A stretch of 64,000 bases of DNA from an uncultured Clostridium sp. (GTDB taxonomy: Bacteria > Bacillota > Clostridia > Clostridiales > Clostridiaceae). The first letter of the stretch is position 1. Each line of letters opens with the position of its first letter. A program made the translations under genes and the position numbers. The stretch lies in assembly GCA_900539375.1 (NCBI GenBank), contig UQBY01000016.1, forward strand, positions 1-64,000, written 5' to 3'. Under the pieces are notes generated by a model. It did no database searches. It was not told the DNA's origin and saw only the letters and a program-made list of their open reading frames with translations. Positions 37,768-46,886 of the stretch are shown piece by piece.

Positions 37768-38551
37768 ATAATTTCACTTCACTTTCTTTATAAAACTTTT
37801 CTCTTCTATCTTTTTTTATATTAATTGTTTCTCTTATTTCTTTTATTTTAGATAAATCTAAATCTTTTATTATTAATTCTTCTTTAGAACTTTTTTTATT
37901 TAAACTATTTCCTAAAGGGTCAAAAATTAAAGATGCTCCTAAGTATTCTATTTTTTCTCCCATTCCTACTCTATTAACACCAATAATAAAACATTGATTT
38001 TCTATTGCTCTTGCTTTTAATAAAGTTATCCAATGTTCTTCTCTTTCTTTTGGCCAACTTGCTATAACTATTATTATTTCTGATTTTTTTGATGCTATTT
38101 GAAAAATTTCTGGAAAACGTAAATCATAGCATATAAATGGAGTAACATGTGCATCTTTTACTTTGCAACTTATTATTTTATTTCCTTTATAAAATTTTTC
38201 ATCCTCCCCACTATATGAAAAAGGATGAATTTTTGTATATAATCCTAAAATATTCTTTTTAGAAGAAACTATACAAAACTTATTTTTCCCTTTTTCATTA
38301 ACTTTAATGCCATATCCAAGGGCAATATTTATATTATTTTCAAAAGCCTTACTTTTTATCCAATCTAATATAAACTGCTCTTTAAGGTTTAAACTTTTAA
38401 TATTCATAGTAAACCCTGTTAATGCCATTTCAGGAAAGATAATTAAATCAGCATTTTTTTCACTAGCTTTTTTTATAAACTTTTCACATTTAATTAAATT
38501 TTCTTTTGGATTTTCCCATGCTATATTTATTTGAGCTAATGCAACTTTCAT
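37748..38551 (-). CDS. Carbon-nitrogen hydrolase (nitrilase superfamily, omega-amidase-like)
   Basis: 267 residues. The catalytic triad is visible: Glu in FPEMALTGF, Lys in YTKIHPFS, and Cys in ICYDLRFPE. This segment resembles the Nit2/YafV/MtnU group of omega-amidases that process 2-oxoglutaramate-type acids or methionine-salvage intermediates. The substrate is inferred only at group level. It begins 12 bases after the PHP phosphatase gene and overlaps the downstream permease gene. Confidence 0.9.
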   Translation of the reverse strand: MKVALAQINIAWENPKENLIKCEKFIKKASEKNADLIIFPEMALTGFTMNIKSLNLKEQFILDWIKSKAFENNINIALGYGIKVNEKGKNKFCIVSSKKNILGLYTKIHPFSYSGEDEKFYKGNKIISCKVKDAHVTPFICYDLRFPEIFQIASKKSEIIIVIASWPKEREEHWITLLKARAIENQCFIIGVNRVGMGEKIEYLGASLIFDPLGNSLNKKSSKEELIIKDLDLSKIKEIRETINIKKDRREKFYKESEVKLYEDRLE

Positions 38552-38562
38552 TTTTTCTCCTT

Positions 38563-39354
38563 TTATTCTTTATCAAAATCTTTTCCTACATCTTCTGATT
38601 TATGAGAGTCTGAACCATAAACAACTGGTACATTATATTTTTTTATAAGATTTAAAAACTCTCCTGAAGGATAGATTTCTTTACAATAGGGTTTTCTTAG
38701 TCCTGCTGTATTAAAATCTATTTCATAATTATTATTTTTAATTTCTTTTACCACTCTTTCCATAAGTTCTATGTTTTTATAATCAATTGGATATTTATTA
38801 TTAAAAATTCTTATAAGAGTAGGATGTCCTATTCTTTTAGGTTTGTAAACTCCTAAATCTGCTTTTATTGATTTTAATAAAGTTTCAAAATACAAATCAT
38901 AAACCTTTTCTAAAGAGCCTACCTTATTTAATAAGCTTTCAAAAAATTCAAGGCAATCTATAGGTTCCATTTTTCCATTAAACTTAACAAAATGCACTGA
39001 TAATATAGAATCTTCTATATTGTCTCCATATTTATTAAGGATTTCTTTTATTTCTTCATCTAATCCCTCAATATAATCTACTTCAAAGCCTAAATTTATT
39101 TTTATTTTTCCTTCATACTTCTTTTTTATTTCCTTAACATCTTTTATATAACTATCAATATCTTTTATATCCATTGCACATTCATCTTGAAAGTCTTTAT
39201 TCTCTAAAAAGACACTTGTAAATGGCATATGTTCTGTAAAAGTTATTTCTTCTAATCCCTTTTCTAATGCCTTTTCTACATACATTTCAAAAGAATCTTT
39301 AGTTCCATGAGGACAATAAGGACTATGTATATGTCCATCTCTTTTTACATTCAT
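38563..39354 (-). CDS. hisJ: PHP-domain histidinol-phosphatase (HisJ type)
   Basis: 263 residues. PHP metal-binding motifs are present: DGHIHSPYCPHG at the N-terminus, TEHMPF, ILSVHF and the C-terminal GSDSHKSEDVG. Family members dephosphorylate histidinol phosphate in the eighth step of histidine synthesis. No other his gene is in the window, so its role could also be general phosphatase activity. It starts the operon that continues with the nitrilase and AI-2E-type genes. Confidence 0.88.
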   Translation of the reverse strand: MNVKRDGHIHSPYCPHGTKDSFEMYVEKALEKGLEEITFTEHMPFTSVFLENKDFQDECAMDIKDIDSYIKDVKEIKKKYEGKIKINLGFEVDYIEGLDEEIKEILNKYGDNIEDSILSVHFVKFNGKMEPIDCLEFFESLLNKVGSLEKVYDLYFETLLKSIKADLGVYKPKRIGHPTLIRIFNNKYPIDYKNIELMERVVKEIKNNNYEIDFNTAGLRKPYCKEIYPSGEFLNLIKKYNVPVVYGSDSHKSEDVGKDFDKE

Positions 39355-39502
39355 AATTAATTTCCTCCAATATTTGATTTATAATCTATTACTCAATTAT
39401 AACATTAAATGTATTTAATTTATTAATTGAATTTATATTTCTATAGCCTTATTATTTAAAATATAGTATTATATCACTAGAATAAAAGGGAGATGATAAC
39501 TT

Positions 39503-40057
39503 ATGAAGAAAATTTTTACTAGTTTTATGTTAGTCTTATCAATGATTTTTTCTTTACTTGGATGTAATAGTAGTTCAAATATAGAAAAACCTGATTTTGA
39601 AACTGAAAAAATAAAAGAAGATATTTTTCAATGTGAAATACCAACTACTTGGGAGAAAACAAATTTTTCACAAATTGATGGTCAAATAATTTTTACTATA
39701 AAGGATGGTGTTTTAAAATCTAGTTCAGTATCAAATATTAGCCTTATTGCAAATAAAACAGATTCAAATGCACCTTCTGTATCTGAAGCTGAAGCAGAAA
39801 TAAAAAAACAACTTGAATCAAATTTTAAAGATAATGTAAGTGATATTACTTTTGAAGAAATTGAAGCACCTTGTGGTAAAGTATGTGTTGCAAAATATAA
39901 ACTTAATGTTAATAATAAAAATATGAATCTTACTCTTTATTACCCTCTTGTTGATAAATATTTAGTTACTATAACTTGTACTGATGTAGGTGATGATATT
40001 TCACCAAAACCTGATAAAGTTGCTAAACATATTGTAAATACACTTAAATTAAAGTAA
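39503..40057 (+). CDS. Lipoprotein with PsbP/DcrB-like fold
   Basis: 184 residues. The signal peptide ends in the lipobox SLLGC (Cys at about residue 21). The mature part has the pattern of PsbP/DUF1795-type proteins: a short beta region with CEIPTTWEK, a charged helix (SEAEAEIKKQLESNF), and a closing hairpin plus helix (KPDKVAKHIVNTLKL). Fold assignment is by pattern and is uncertain. It is anchored outside the cytoplasmic membrane and monocistronic. No function is known. Confidence 0.75.
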   Translation: MKKIFTSFMLVLSMIFSLLGCNSSSNIEKPDFETEKIKEDIFQCEIPTTWEKTNFSQIDGQIIFTIKDGVLKSSSVSNISLIANKTDSNAPSVSEAEAEIKKQLESNFKDNVSDITFEEIEAPCGKVCVAKYKLNVNNKNMNLTLYYPLVDKYLVTITCTDVGDDISPKPDKVAKHIVNTLKLK

Positions 40058-40102
40058 AAAAATGAGCTTTACACAAAGTTTTTAGTGTAAAGCTCATTTT
40101 TA
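40058..40102. terminator. Bidirectional terminator between lipoprotein and anion permease genes
   Basis: AAATGAGCTTTACAC pairs with GTGTAAAGCTCATTT, with A- and T-runs on the two sides. Confidence 0.9.
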
Positions 40103-40124
40103 TTTTATCTGTAGTATAAATTTA

Positions 40125-41216
40125 TTATAACATAAACACTAATCCAAATATTAAAAGACCTAAAACATTATATAAGGTAAAATATTTAATATATTTTCTA
40201 TTTTCTTCTCTATTTTCTTTTACATAAAATTTATAAGATATTACACTAGCTAAGGAGGCAATTAAAGTCCCAAGTCCTCCAATATTTACAGATAAAAGTA
40301 GCTCTTTATAATAATTTGTAAAGCTTGAAAGAAGCATTGTTGCTGGAACATTACTTATAATTTGACTGCATAATAGTCCTGAAATATAAGTGCTTGTTTC
40401 ACTATTTAATAAATCCTCCATAAATTCCTTTACCATATTCATATTTGATATATTACCAACAAATATAAAAAAGCCTACAAAAGTTAATAATAAATATATA
40501 TCTACTTTAAAAAATAATCTTTTATTTACAATAAACACAGTTATTATTGTAATTATAAAGGCTATTTTATAATTAATAATATGAAATACTGAAAGTAAAA
40601 CTATTATCATAAGAACAGCAAATATTTCTATTTTATATTTACTTCCAAGTTTTATATCCTCTAAGTTAAAATTTAAATTTTTATTCTTTTCCTTAAAAAT
40701 TATTACTAGCAAAAATAGTATAGATAACAAGCTTAAAGGTAATGTTATACTAAAAAACTCCTTAGGTGTTATATTATAAAAAGAATAAATAAAAAGATTT
40801 TGTGGATTGCCCATTGGAGTTAATGCACTTCCTAAATTTGCTGCTAAGGTTTCAAAAATAACTATTTTTAGCATACTTATATTGCTCTTTTTTCCTATAA
40901 CTAAAGTTATTGGCACAAAGGTTATTAAAGCTACATCATTTGTAACAAACATAGCAGCAAAAAATGTTATAAATACTAATGATAAAGTTACCTTTCTATA
41001 AGACTTACACTTTTTTAAAATAATTGAAGCAATATAATCTAATACTTTTAAATCTGTAAAAGCTGCAACTATAATCATTAAATTAAATAATAATATAAGA
41101 ACCTTAAAATCTATGTATTCTAGCTTTGGAAAAGAAAATAATGATGTTATAATAGCTAAAAATATTGCTATTACAAATACAGGCTCTCTTTTAAAAAATA
41201 TCTTTAGTTTAGCCAT
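40125..41216 (-). CDS. ArsB/CitT-superfamily anion permease
   Basis: 363 residues from the ATG at 41216, which is preceded by GGGGGAT; the in-frame ATG 51 bases upstream has no site. Ten to eleven helices are predicted. Ion-transporter superfamily motifs are visible: TNDVALITFVPITLVIG in the first half and the inverted-repeat hairpin NVPATMLLSSF in the second, with ANLGSALTPMGNPQNLFIY between. Length and motif spacing fit the ArsB/SLC13-like group; arsenite, sulfate or dicarboxylate specificity cannot be assigned. Flanked by terminators, it is a single-gene unit. Confidence 0.85.
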   Translation of the reverse strand: MAKLKIFFKREPVFVIAIFLAIITSLFSFPKLEYIDFKVLILLFNLMIIVAAFTDLKVLDYIASIILKKCKSYRKVTLSLVFITFFAAMFVTNDVALITFVPITLVIGKKSNISMLKIVIFETLAANLGSALTPMGNPQNLFIYSFYNITPKEFFSITLPLSLLSILFLLVIIFKEKNKNLNFNLEDIKLGSKYKIEIFAVLMIIVLLSVFHIINYKIAFIITIITVFIVNKRLFFKVDIYLLLTFVGFFIFVGNISNMNMVKEFMEDLLNSETSTYISGLLCSQIISNVPATMLLSSFTNYYKELLLSVNIGGLGTLIASLASVISYKFYVKENREENRKYIKYFTLYNVLGLLIFGLVFML

Positions 41217-41276
41217 TTTAATAATCCCCCATATAAATATAATTTTAAACCTATTATATTTTAACACATAAATAAA

Positions 41277-41319
41277 AAAGGTTAATATATAATGATTATT
41301 TCACTACATATTAACCTTT
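41277..41319 (-). terminator. Terminator of metY
   Basis: Read leftward, AAAGGTTAATAT pairs with ATATTAACCTTT followed by TTTATTTATG. It lies about 40 bases after the metY stop. Confidence 0.8.
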
Positions 41320-41358
41320 ATTTATGTTTCTGTTAATTTAATTTTTCATTTTAAAAAA

Positions 41359-42639
41359 TTAGTTAAAAGCTTGTTCTAAATCATAGATTATATCATCAAT
41401 ATGTTCAGTACCAATTGATAATCTTATTGTATTTGGCTTGATTCCTGATTCTTTAAGTTCTTCTTCATTCATTTGTGAATGAGTTGTGCTTGCTGGGTGT
41501 ATAACTAATGACTTAACATCTGCTACATTTGCAAGTAATGAGAATATTTTTAATTTATCTATAAATTCTTGAGCTTCCTTAGCTCCACCCTTTATTTCAA
41601 ATGTAAATATTGAACCTGCTCCATTTGGGAAGTATTTTTTGTATAATTCATGGTCTTTAGCATCTTCTAATGATGGATGATTTACCTTTTCTACTTGTGG
41701 ATGATTATTTAAGAATTCAACTACCTTTAAAGCATTTTCAACATGTCTTTCAACTCTTAAAGATAAAGTTTCTAATCCTTGTAATAAGATAAATGCATTA
41801 AATGGGCTTATAGTAGCTCCTGTATCTCTTAATAAAATAGCTCTTACTCTTGTAACAAAAGCTGCAGGACCTGCTGCTTCTGTAAATCTTACTCCATGAT
41901 AACTTGGGTCTGGTTCTGATAATTGAGGGAATTTTCCTGATGCTGCCCAGTCAAATTTTCCTGAATCTACTATTACACCACCTAGTGAAGAACCATGTCC
42001 ACCAATGAATTTTGTTGCTGAATGTACTACAACATCTGCACCATGTTCAATTGGTCTAAATAAGTATGGAGTACCAAAAGTATTATCAACTACTAATGGA
42101 ATGTTATGCTTATGAGCAATTTCTGCTAATGCATCAACATCTACTATATTTGAATTTGGATTTCCTAAAGATTCTATAAATACAGCTTTTGTATTTTCTT
42201 GTATTGCATCTTCAAAGTTTGATAATTTATCTGGGTCTACGAAAGTTGTTGTTATTCCATAATCAGCTAAAGTATGTGCTAATAAGTTATAAGAACCACC
42301 ATAAATTGTTTTTTCTGCTACTATGTGGTCTCCAGCCTTTGCTAAGTTTAAGAAAGTATAAGTTATTGCTGCTGCTCCTGATGCTACTGCAAGTCCTGCT
42401 ACTCCACCTTCTAAAGCTGCTACTCTCTTTTCAAAAACATCTTGAGTTGAGTTTGTTAATCTTCCATAAATATTTCCTGCATCTGCTAGTCCGAATCTTG
42501 CTGCTGCATGAGCTGAATTTTTAAATATATATGAAGTTGTTTGATATATTGGAACTGCTCTTGCATCTGTTGCTGGGTCTGGACTTTCTTGTCCTACATG
42601 AAGTTGTAAAGTTTCAAATTTTAATTTTCTCTCTTGCAT
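41359..42639 (-). CDS. metY: O-acetylhomoserine sulfhydrylase
   Basis: 426 residues; a PLP enzyme forming homocysteine from O-acetylhomoserine and sulfide. Cys/Met-metabolism family motifs are clear: PIYQTTSY, YGRLTNSTQDVFEKRVAALE, VDNTFGTPYLFRP, and the PLP-binding Lys in HSATKFIGGHG. The length over 420 and the GNPNSNIVD block separate MetY from the shorter cystathionine synthases. It is monocistronic, behind a strong sigma-A promoter with an internal dyad (42694-42748). I found no S-box or T-box in the 225 bases upstream. Confidence 0.94.
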   Translation of the reverse strand: MQERKLKFETLQLHVGQESPDPATDARAVPIYQTTSYIFKNSAHAAARFGLADAGNIYGRLTNSTQDVFEKRVAALEGGVAGLAVASGAAAITYTFLNLAKAGDHIVAEKTIYGGSYNLLAHTLADYGITTTFVDPDKLSNFEDAIQENTKAVFIESLGNPNSNIVDVDALAEIAHKHNIPLVVDNTFGTPYLFRPIEHGADVVVHSATKFIGGHGSSLGGVIVDSGKFDWAASGKFPQLSEPDPSYHGVRFTEAAGPAAFVTRVRAILLRDTGATISPFNAFILLQGLETLSLRVERHVENALKVVEFLNNHPQVEKVNHPSLEDAKDHELYKKYFPNGAGSIFTFEIKGGAKEAQEFIDKLKIFSLLANVADVKSLVIHPASTTHSQMNEEELKESGIKPNTIRLSIGTEHIDDIIYDLEQAFN

Positions 42640-42693
42640 TATTTTTTCCTCCTCGATTTATGTAAAATAATTAGTATTTCGTTTCGTTTTTTG

Positions 42694-42748
42694 ATAACAT
42701 ATATGTTTAGTATGTTATTATTATATTTTATATATTTTCTTTTGTCAA
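42694..42748 (-). promoter_or_regulatory. metY: metY promoter with dyad at the transcription start
   Basis: Read leftward: -35 TTGACA (42748-42743), 17-base spacer, -10 TATAAT (42725-42720). An inverted repeat ATAACATA-N9-TATGTTAT (42694-42718) covers the expected start site, a typical repressor position. A related half, GTAACATATAT, occurs near 42777-42787. Confidence 0.6.
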
Positions 42749-42864
42749 TAAATTTTTTCTATTTTTTTCATCTATGTGTAACATATATCATTTTTATATA
42801 AAAAAGTTCTAAATATTACTTTATGTAAGTAATTCATACTATTCCTGTTATTATAATATGTTTA

Positions 42865-43503
42865 CTATAAAATTCCTTTATAAAACATTTTTAAAATAAT
42901 ACTTCCCTTTCCTTTATTAAAGAAAAAAAGAAAATCATCATTAAAAATAAAATTTAAAATTTCATTTTTTTTATAATTTTCTTTTAAACTATTTCTTACT
43001 AAAGTTGTAAATTTAACAAAGTCATCATATTCTTTTAATTCCTTTTCTATTTTATTTGAAATAAATACTGATGCTTTTGGATTACCAATTTTAGTATTAA
43101 GGGTAAAAACTAAATTCTCACTTTCTCTTTGAACAGGAAGTACTGCCATTCCTTCCTTAAAGTTTGATGCATCAATATATATTTTACATACTTCATCACA
43201 ATGTTTTTTTATTTCATCTCTTAAAACTTCATTTTCTACTGCAATTATTATTATATGTTTATCTAATATAAAACTTCTATCATATTCTTTATTAATTATA
43301 ATAGCTTCTTCTATTCCTTCTTTTGATATTTTATCTTTAGTTATTATAAAAACCTGTGCTTTTTCTTTTAAAAAATGCTTGGCTTTAATTTTTCCACCCT
43401 TTCCCCCTCCTATAATACCAACTTTAAGCTTATTAGATATTAAGGATATTGAGGAATAATTTATATTTCTTCTATAAATATCTTTCTTATTATTTGTAGG
43501 CAT
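42865..43503 (-). CDS. Precorrin-2 dehydrogenase/siroheme-synthase-like protein
   Basis: 212 residues. A Rossmann NAD-binding motif (VGIIGGGKGGKIKAKHFL, about 29-46) and the following IIAVENEVLRDEI, VLPVQRESENLVFTLNTKIGNP, KASVFISNKIEKEL segments match the Met8/CysG N-terminal domain that oxidises precorrin-2 to sirohydrochlorin. The lysine-rich GGGKGGK departs from the usual GGGxVA motif, and a basic C-terminus replaces the expected dimer tail. It overlaps the hemA 3' end by 43 bases. It likely supplies sirohydrochlorin for siroheme or anaerobic cobalamin synthesis. Confidence 0.8.
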   Translation of the reverse strand: MPTNNKKDIYRRNINYSSISLISNKLKVGIIGGGKGGKIKAKHFLKEKAQVFIITKDKISKEGIEEAIIINKEYDRSFILDKHIIIIAVENEVLRDEIKKHCDEVCKIYIDASNFKEGMAVLPVQRESENLVFTLNTKIGNPKASVFISNKIEKELKEYDDFVKFTTLVRNSLKENYKKNEILNFIFNDDFLFFFNKGKGSIILKMFYKGIL

Positions 43504-44666
43504 TCTTTTTCACTTCCTTTAAGCCTTTCTTCTTTTAAAATCTCAATAGCTCTATTTGTATAAAGATTTGTTATGCTTTTTAGAAGTTTTTCCACAAGTT
43601 CACTTTCATCTATTTCCTTCTTTTTATTTATATAAGTTTTTAATCTTTTTTTATATACTCTATTTCCATTTTCCTTAATATCTTTTATTATAGGCGATAA
43701 TTTTCTAACTTCTAACCAATTCATATATTCTTTAATGGAGTCATTAACAATATATTCATATTCTTTCATTCTTTCATTTCTTAAAAGTTTATTGTTATCA
43801 TCAATTTTACTTATTTCATCAATGTTATATCCTATAATTCTTTCTAAAGATAATACATCTTTATGAATATCTCTAGGAACAGCAAGATCAAAACAATAAA
43901 TTTTATTTCCTATTTTTATAATATCCTCTTTTAAAACTACTGGATGTGGAGCTGATGTACAAGATATAATTCCATCCATACTATTTATGTACTTATTTTT
44001 TTCTTTAAAATTTATAATTTTTACTTTCTTATCACTAATATCATTAGCTTTACTTATGTCCCTTAAAACAAGAACTATTTCTTCACAACTACTTTGAAGA
44101 AGATACTTAATAGCAAGCTTTCCCATATGTCCATATCCTAAAACCATTACCTTTTCACATTTTAATTCTAATAATTTATTTACTGCTATTGATATTGAAG
44201 ATACTGGAATTTCATATAATTTGGCTTTAGCTATAAATTTTTTCCCACAAGAAATAGCACTTTCAAATAACCTTCCTAAGCTTTTTACAGCCCCCTTTAT
44301 ATTGTAAGAATCCCTATAAGCCTCTTTTACCTGACCTAATATTTGGCTTTCTCCTTTTATTTTAGAATGATATCCTGAAGATACTTGAAAAATATGCTTT
44401 ATTGTACTTTTTTCATCCATTAAAAACACATATTCCTTTAAAGATAAATCCCAATTTAAATTGTTAAATACCTTATCTAATACCTCTTCTTCTCTGCATG
44501 AATAATTAACATAAATTTCAGTTCTATTACAGGTACTTAATATAATAGCTTCTTCAAATTCACATAAAAGTTTTTTTAAGTACTCTTCTTTTTTACTAGA
44601 AATAATAGAAAGTTTTTCTCTTATAGATATATCTATATTCTTTTTTATTCCCACTAATCCAAGCAT
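43461..44666 (-). CDS. hemA: Glutamyl-tRNA reductase
   Basis: 401 residues; reduces glutamyl-tRNA to glutamate-1-semialdehyde, the first step of C5 tetrapyrrole synthesis. The catalytic Cys46 lies in LSTCNRTEIYV. Further motifs are GESQILGQVKEAYRDS, the NADP-binding MVLGYGHMGKLA, and DLAVPRDI. The C-terminal dimerisation region is present. Unlike many clostridial hem operons, only the Met8-like gene follows; hemC, hemD, hemB and hemL are not in the window. Confidence 0.95.
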   Translation of the reverse strand: MLGLVGIKKNIDISIREKLSIISSKKEEYLKKLLCEFEEAIILSTCNRTEIYVNYSCREEEVLDKVFNNLNWDLSLKEYVFLMDEKSTIKHIFQVSSGYHSKIKGESQILGQVKEAYRDSYNIKGAVKSLGRLFESAISCGKKFIAKAKLYEIPVSSISIAVNKLLELKCEKVMVLGYGHMGKLAIKYLLQSSCEEIVLVLRDISKANDISDKKVKIINFKEKNKYINSMDGIISCTSAPHPVVLKEDIIKIGNKIYCFDLAVPRDIHKDVLSLERIIGYNIDEISKIDDNNKLLRNERMKEYEYIVNDSIKEYMNWLEVRKLSPIIKDIKENGNRVYKKRLKTYINKKKEIDESELVEKLLKSITNLYTNRAIEILKEERLKGSEKECLQIIRKIFIEEI

Positions 44667-44753
44667 TTTAGACCCCTTTATTATATTTTAAACTTATTAA
44701 TATCTAATTTCTAGTTTATCATAATGATAAATTCCTTTCAATTTAGACATTAT

Positions 44754-44800
44754 AAAAAGGATTGCCTATATAAATATTAATTAATAGCAATCCTTTTTTA
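44754..44800. terminator. Hairpin terminator between the TPR-like gene and hemA
   Basis: AAAAAGGATTGC pairs with GCAATCCTTTTT over a loop of about 20 bases, with T-runs on both strands. It ends the gene at 44900 before hemA begins. Confidence 0.8.
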
Positions 44801-44899
44801 TAATAACATTAAATTATCTTAGATTTCTTATTTTATGAAACAACCACTTAGAGCCTGTCCACCAAAACAGCTAAATAACATAAGGAACTTAAGATTTTT

Positions 44900-45766
44900 T
44901 TATTTTATATTTTTCACACTTTCTGCAACCTTTTTATTAAAATCATATAAGTCATCTAATTGTTTTATCATAATGTACTGGTTTGGACGACATAAAGATT
45001 TTGCTTTTTTTCTAAGGCTATCCATTTCTCGTACTATCATCTCTTTTATAGGTTTAGATACATTTTTATCTTTTGTAAACTCTGCTAATAATATACATCT
45101 AGTTAAATACCATCTTGGATTTTCAGGGTCTAAATCTATTGCATTTTCTATAAAAAATAAACAACCTAAAGGATCAGATTTTAAATATTTATTAATTACT
45201 CCTCCACATAAGCCCCAATATATAGCTTTATTAGGATTTGCTTTTATTGCTCCATAATAGCCTGTAATTACCTGTTCAAAGTGTTTAGCATTTAAGGCAA
45301 GTTCTGCCACTTCAAACTGTGCTTGGGCTTGTTCTTCCCCTGTTGTTTCTTCTATTCTTTTCATTAAATCTTTTATATATTCTTTAAATTTTTCATCATT
45401 ATGTTCCATAAGAACTTTATTTTGTTTTTCTATTTCTTTATACCAGCCATCATTACCTTCAACACTTTGTGTATATGTATAATCATTTGGTTGTGGTAAT
45501 TTTAAATCAAAAAATTTAGTATTATTTAATCTTCCAAACCAACCTGCTGCTATATCTTTATCTTCTTGAGAACTTTCTTTATTGAAAACGACTTCTTTAA
45601 AGAGTTTATAACTTTTATTAGGTTCTCCTTTTATTAAGTGGCATAATGCATATATTGTATTTACTTTTATATCCCCACCATATTTTTTTTCACATTCTAA
45701 TACTTCATCTATGTTTTTTAATGACCAATTTAACATCACTTCTGCATTTTGTGCTTCTGTTAACAT
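44900..45766 (-). CDS. TPR-like cytoplasmic protein, unknown
   Basis: 288 residues from the ATG at 45766, preceded by AAGGGGTG; an in-frame GTG 9 bases upstream is part of that site. The sequence is all helical with tetratricopeptide-like repeats, for example AQFEVAELALNAKHFEQVITGYYGAI-type and LFFIENAIDLDPENPRW. There is no signal peptide or membrane segment. It is a single-gene unit. TPR proteins mediate protein contacts; the partner is unknown. Confidence 0.65.
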   Translation of the reverse strand: MLTEAQNAEVMLNWSLKNIDEVLECEKKYGGDIKVNTIYALCHLIKGEPNKSYKLFKEVVFNKESSQEDKDIAAGWFGRLNNTKFFDLKLPQPNDYTYTQSVEGNDGWYKEIEKQNKVLMEHNDEKFKEYIKDLMKRIEETTGEEQAQAQFEVAELALNAKHFEQVITGYYGAIKANPNKAIYWGLCGGVINKYLKSDPLGCLFFIENAIDLDPENPRWYLTRCILLAEFTKDKNVSKPIKEMIVREMDSLRKKAKSLCRPNQYIMIKQLDDLYDFNKKVAESVKNIK

Positions 45767-45919
45767 TTTTTCCACCCCTTATTATCTTTTATTTAATTAT
45801 ACTATAAGTTTCAAATTAAACCTAATAAATTTTTCAAAAATTCTATAAATAATGCTATACTTTATAAATAATTTTTACTATAATTAATTTTATATATATT
45901 TTAGGAGGCGTACATATAT

Positions 45920-46348
45920 ATGTTATATGGTTCTTATGGATTTGATTTATTATCACTATTTTTATTAATATTAGGAAGTTTATTTAATTTTAGCAAATAT
46001 ACATCACCTTTAGGCTTGTTAATTTTTATTGTAGTTCTTTTTAGAGCTTTTTCAAAAAATATTTTTAAACGTACAAATGAACTAAATAAATTTATTGATT
46101 TTTTTAATAAACTTTTAAGAAAATTTAACAAGGAAATTCCTTATAATCTTCCTAGAGTAACCTTTGATTCCTTTTCTTCATCTTTTAGTATTTTAAAAAA
46201 TAACATAAATCAAAAAATTCAATACAAAAAACAATATAAGATTTTAAAATGTCCAAAATGTAAGCAAAAACTTAGAGTTCCTAGAGGAAAAGGGAAAATA
46301 ACTGTTACTTGTAAAAGATGCTGCCATGAATTTCATGCAAAAAGTTAA
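45920..46348 (+). CDS. Membrane protein with C-terminal zinc ribbon
   Basis: 142 residues. Two hydrophobic segments at about 8-22 and 30-46, a basic middle region, and a C-terminal zinc ribbon with CPKCKQKL and CKRCCHEF (CX2C-N16-CX2C, one extra Cys). The pattern resembles small clostridial and bacillal proteins with a membrane anchor and a cytoplasmic zinc ribbon. Start follows AGGAGG. No function is known; it converges on the BlaI-type gene. Confidence 0.75.
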   Translation: MLYGSYGFDLLSLFLLILGSLFNFSKYTSPLGLLIFIVVLFRAFSKNIFKRTNELNKFIDFFNKLLRKFNKEIPYNLPRVTFDSFSSSFSILKNNINQKIQYKKQYKILKCPKCKQKLRVPRGKGKITVTCKRCCHEFHAKS

Positions 46349-46360
46349 ATATATTTTTCT

Positions 46361-46411
46361 AAATAGAAATAGGACTAAAGCTTAATAAGCTCTAGTCCTA
46401 TTTCTATTAGA
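46361..46411. terminator. Bidirectional terminator before the BlaI-type gene
   Basis: AAATAGAAATAGGACTA(A)AGC pairs with GCTCTAGTCCTATTTCTA; A/T runs flank both sides of the convergent genes. Confidence 0.85.
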
Positions 46412-46422
46412 TAATAAATTTA

Positions 46423-46791
46423 TTATTTATTATCTAATATATTTTTTAAATTTTCTAATTCTTTATTATCAATTTTTTCATAAGCTCCTAGTGCAGCAAA
46501 TAAACTTCTTAATGAACCATCATGAACATTTGTTAAAAAGTCTTCTGTAGCTAATTTAAGATAATCTTTTTCGTTAACTAAAGCTGTATAATGAGTTAAT
46601 CTAAATTCTTTTTTAGCTTCAATAAATCCTTTTTCAGCAAGTCTTGATAATAATGTTAATGTAGTTGTTCTCTTCCAGCCATTTTTTTCTTCCATAGCTT
46701 CAACTACTTCTTTTGATGAAACTCCATCCCCTAATTTCCAAATGGATTTCATAACATCTAATTCAGATTTTGGTAACTTCTTTATTTGCAT
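46423..46791 (-). CDS. BlaI/MecI-family repressor
   Basis: 122 residues. The winged-helix domain is typical of the family: LPKSELDVMKSIW, EKNGWKRTTTLTLLSRLAEKGF, then a helical dimerisation tail. No BlaR1-type sensor protease or beta-lactamase gene is adjacent. It is more likely one of the many stand-alone members that control other envelope or copper genes. Direct copies of CACTATAT (about 46807 and 46832) sit just upstream and could be its own operator. Monocistronic. Confidence 0.88.
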   Translation of the reverse strand: MQIKKLPKSELDVMKSIWKLGDGVSSKEVVEAMEEKNGWKRTTTLTLLSRLAEKGFIEAKKEFRLTHYTALVNEKDYLKLATEDFLTNVHDGSLRSLFAALGAYEKIDNKELENLKNILDNK

Positions 46792-46886
46792 GAATATCCC
46801 ACCTTCACTATATTAATAATTCCACTATATGTTATCATATTTTTCAATAATAAACAATTTTTATTATTGTATTTCCTATTTTTATT

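Noticed and set aside
42640..42864. S-box or T-box leader before metY
   Set aside because: No conserved SAM or T-box sequence blocks are visible; only a promoter with a dyad.
44835..45257. A 140-codon plus-strand frame opposite the TPR-like gene
   Set aside because: It is antisense to a gene with a better start site and helical repeat pattern, and its own translation shows no family features or good ribosome site.
46845..46870. CAATAATAAA/TTTATTATTG hairpin after queF as a terminator
   Set aside because: The stem is all A/T apart from the ends and no T-run follows on the minus strand.
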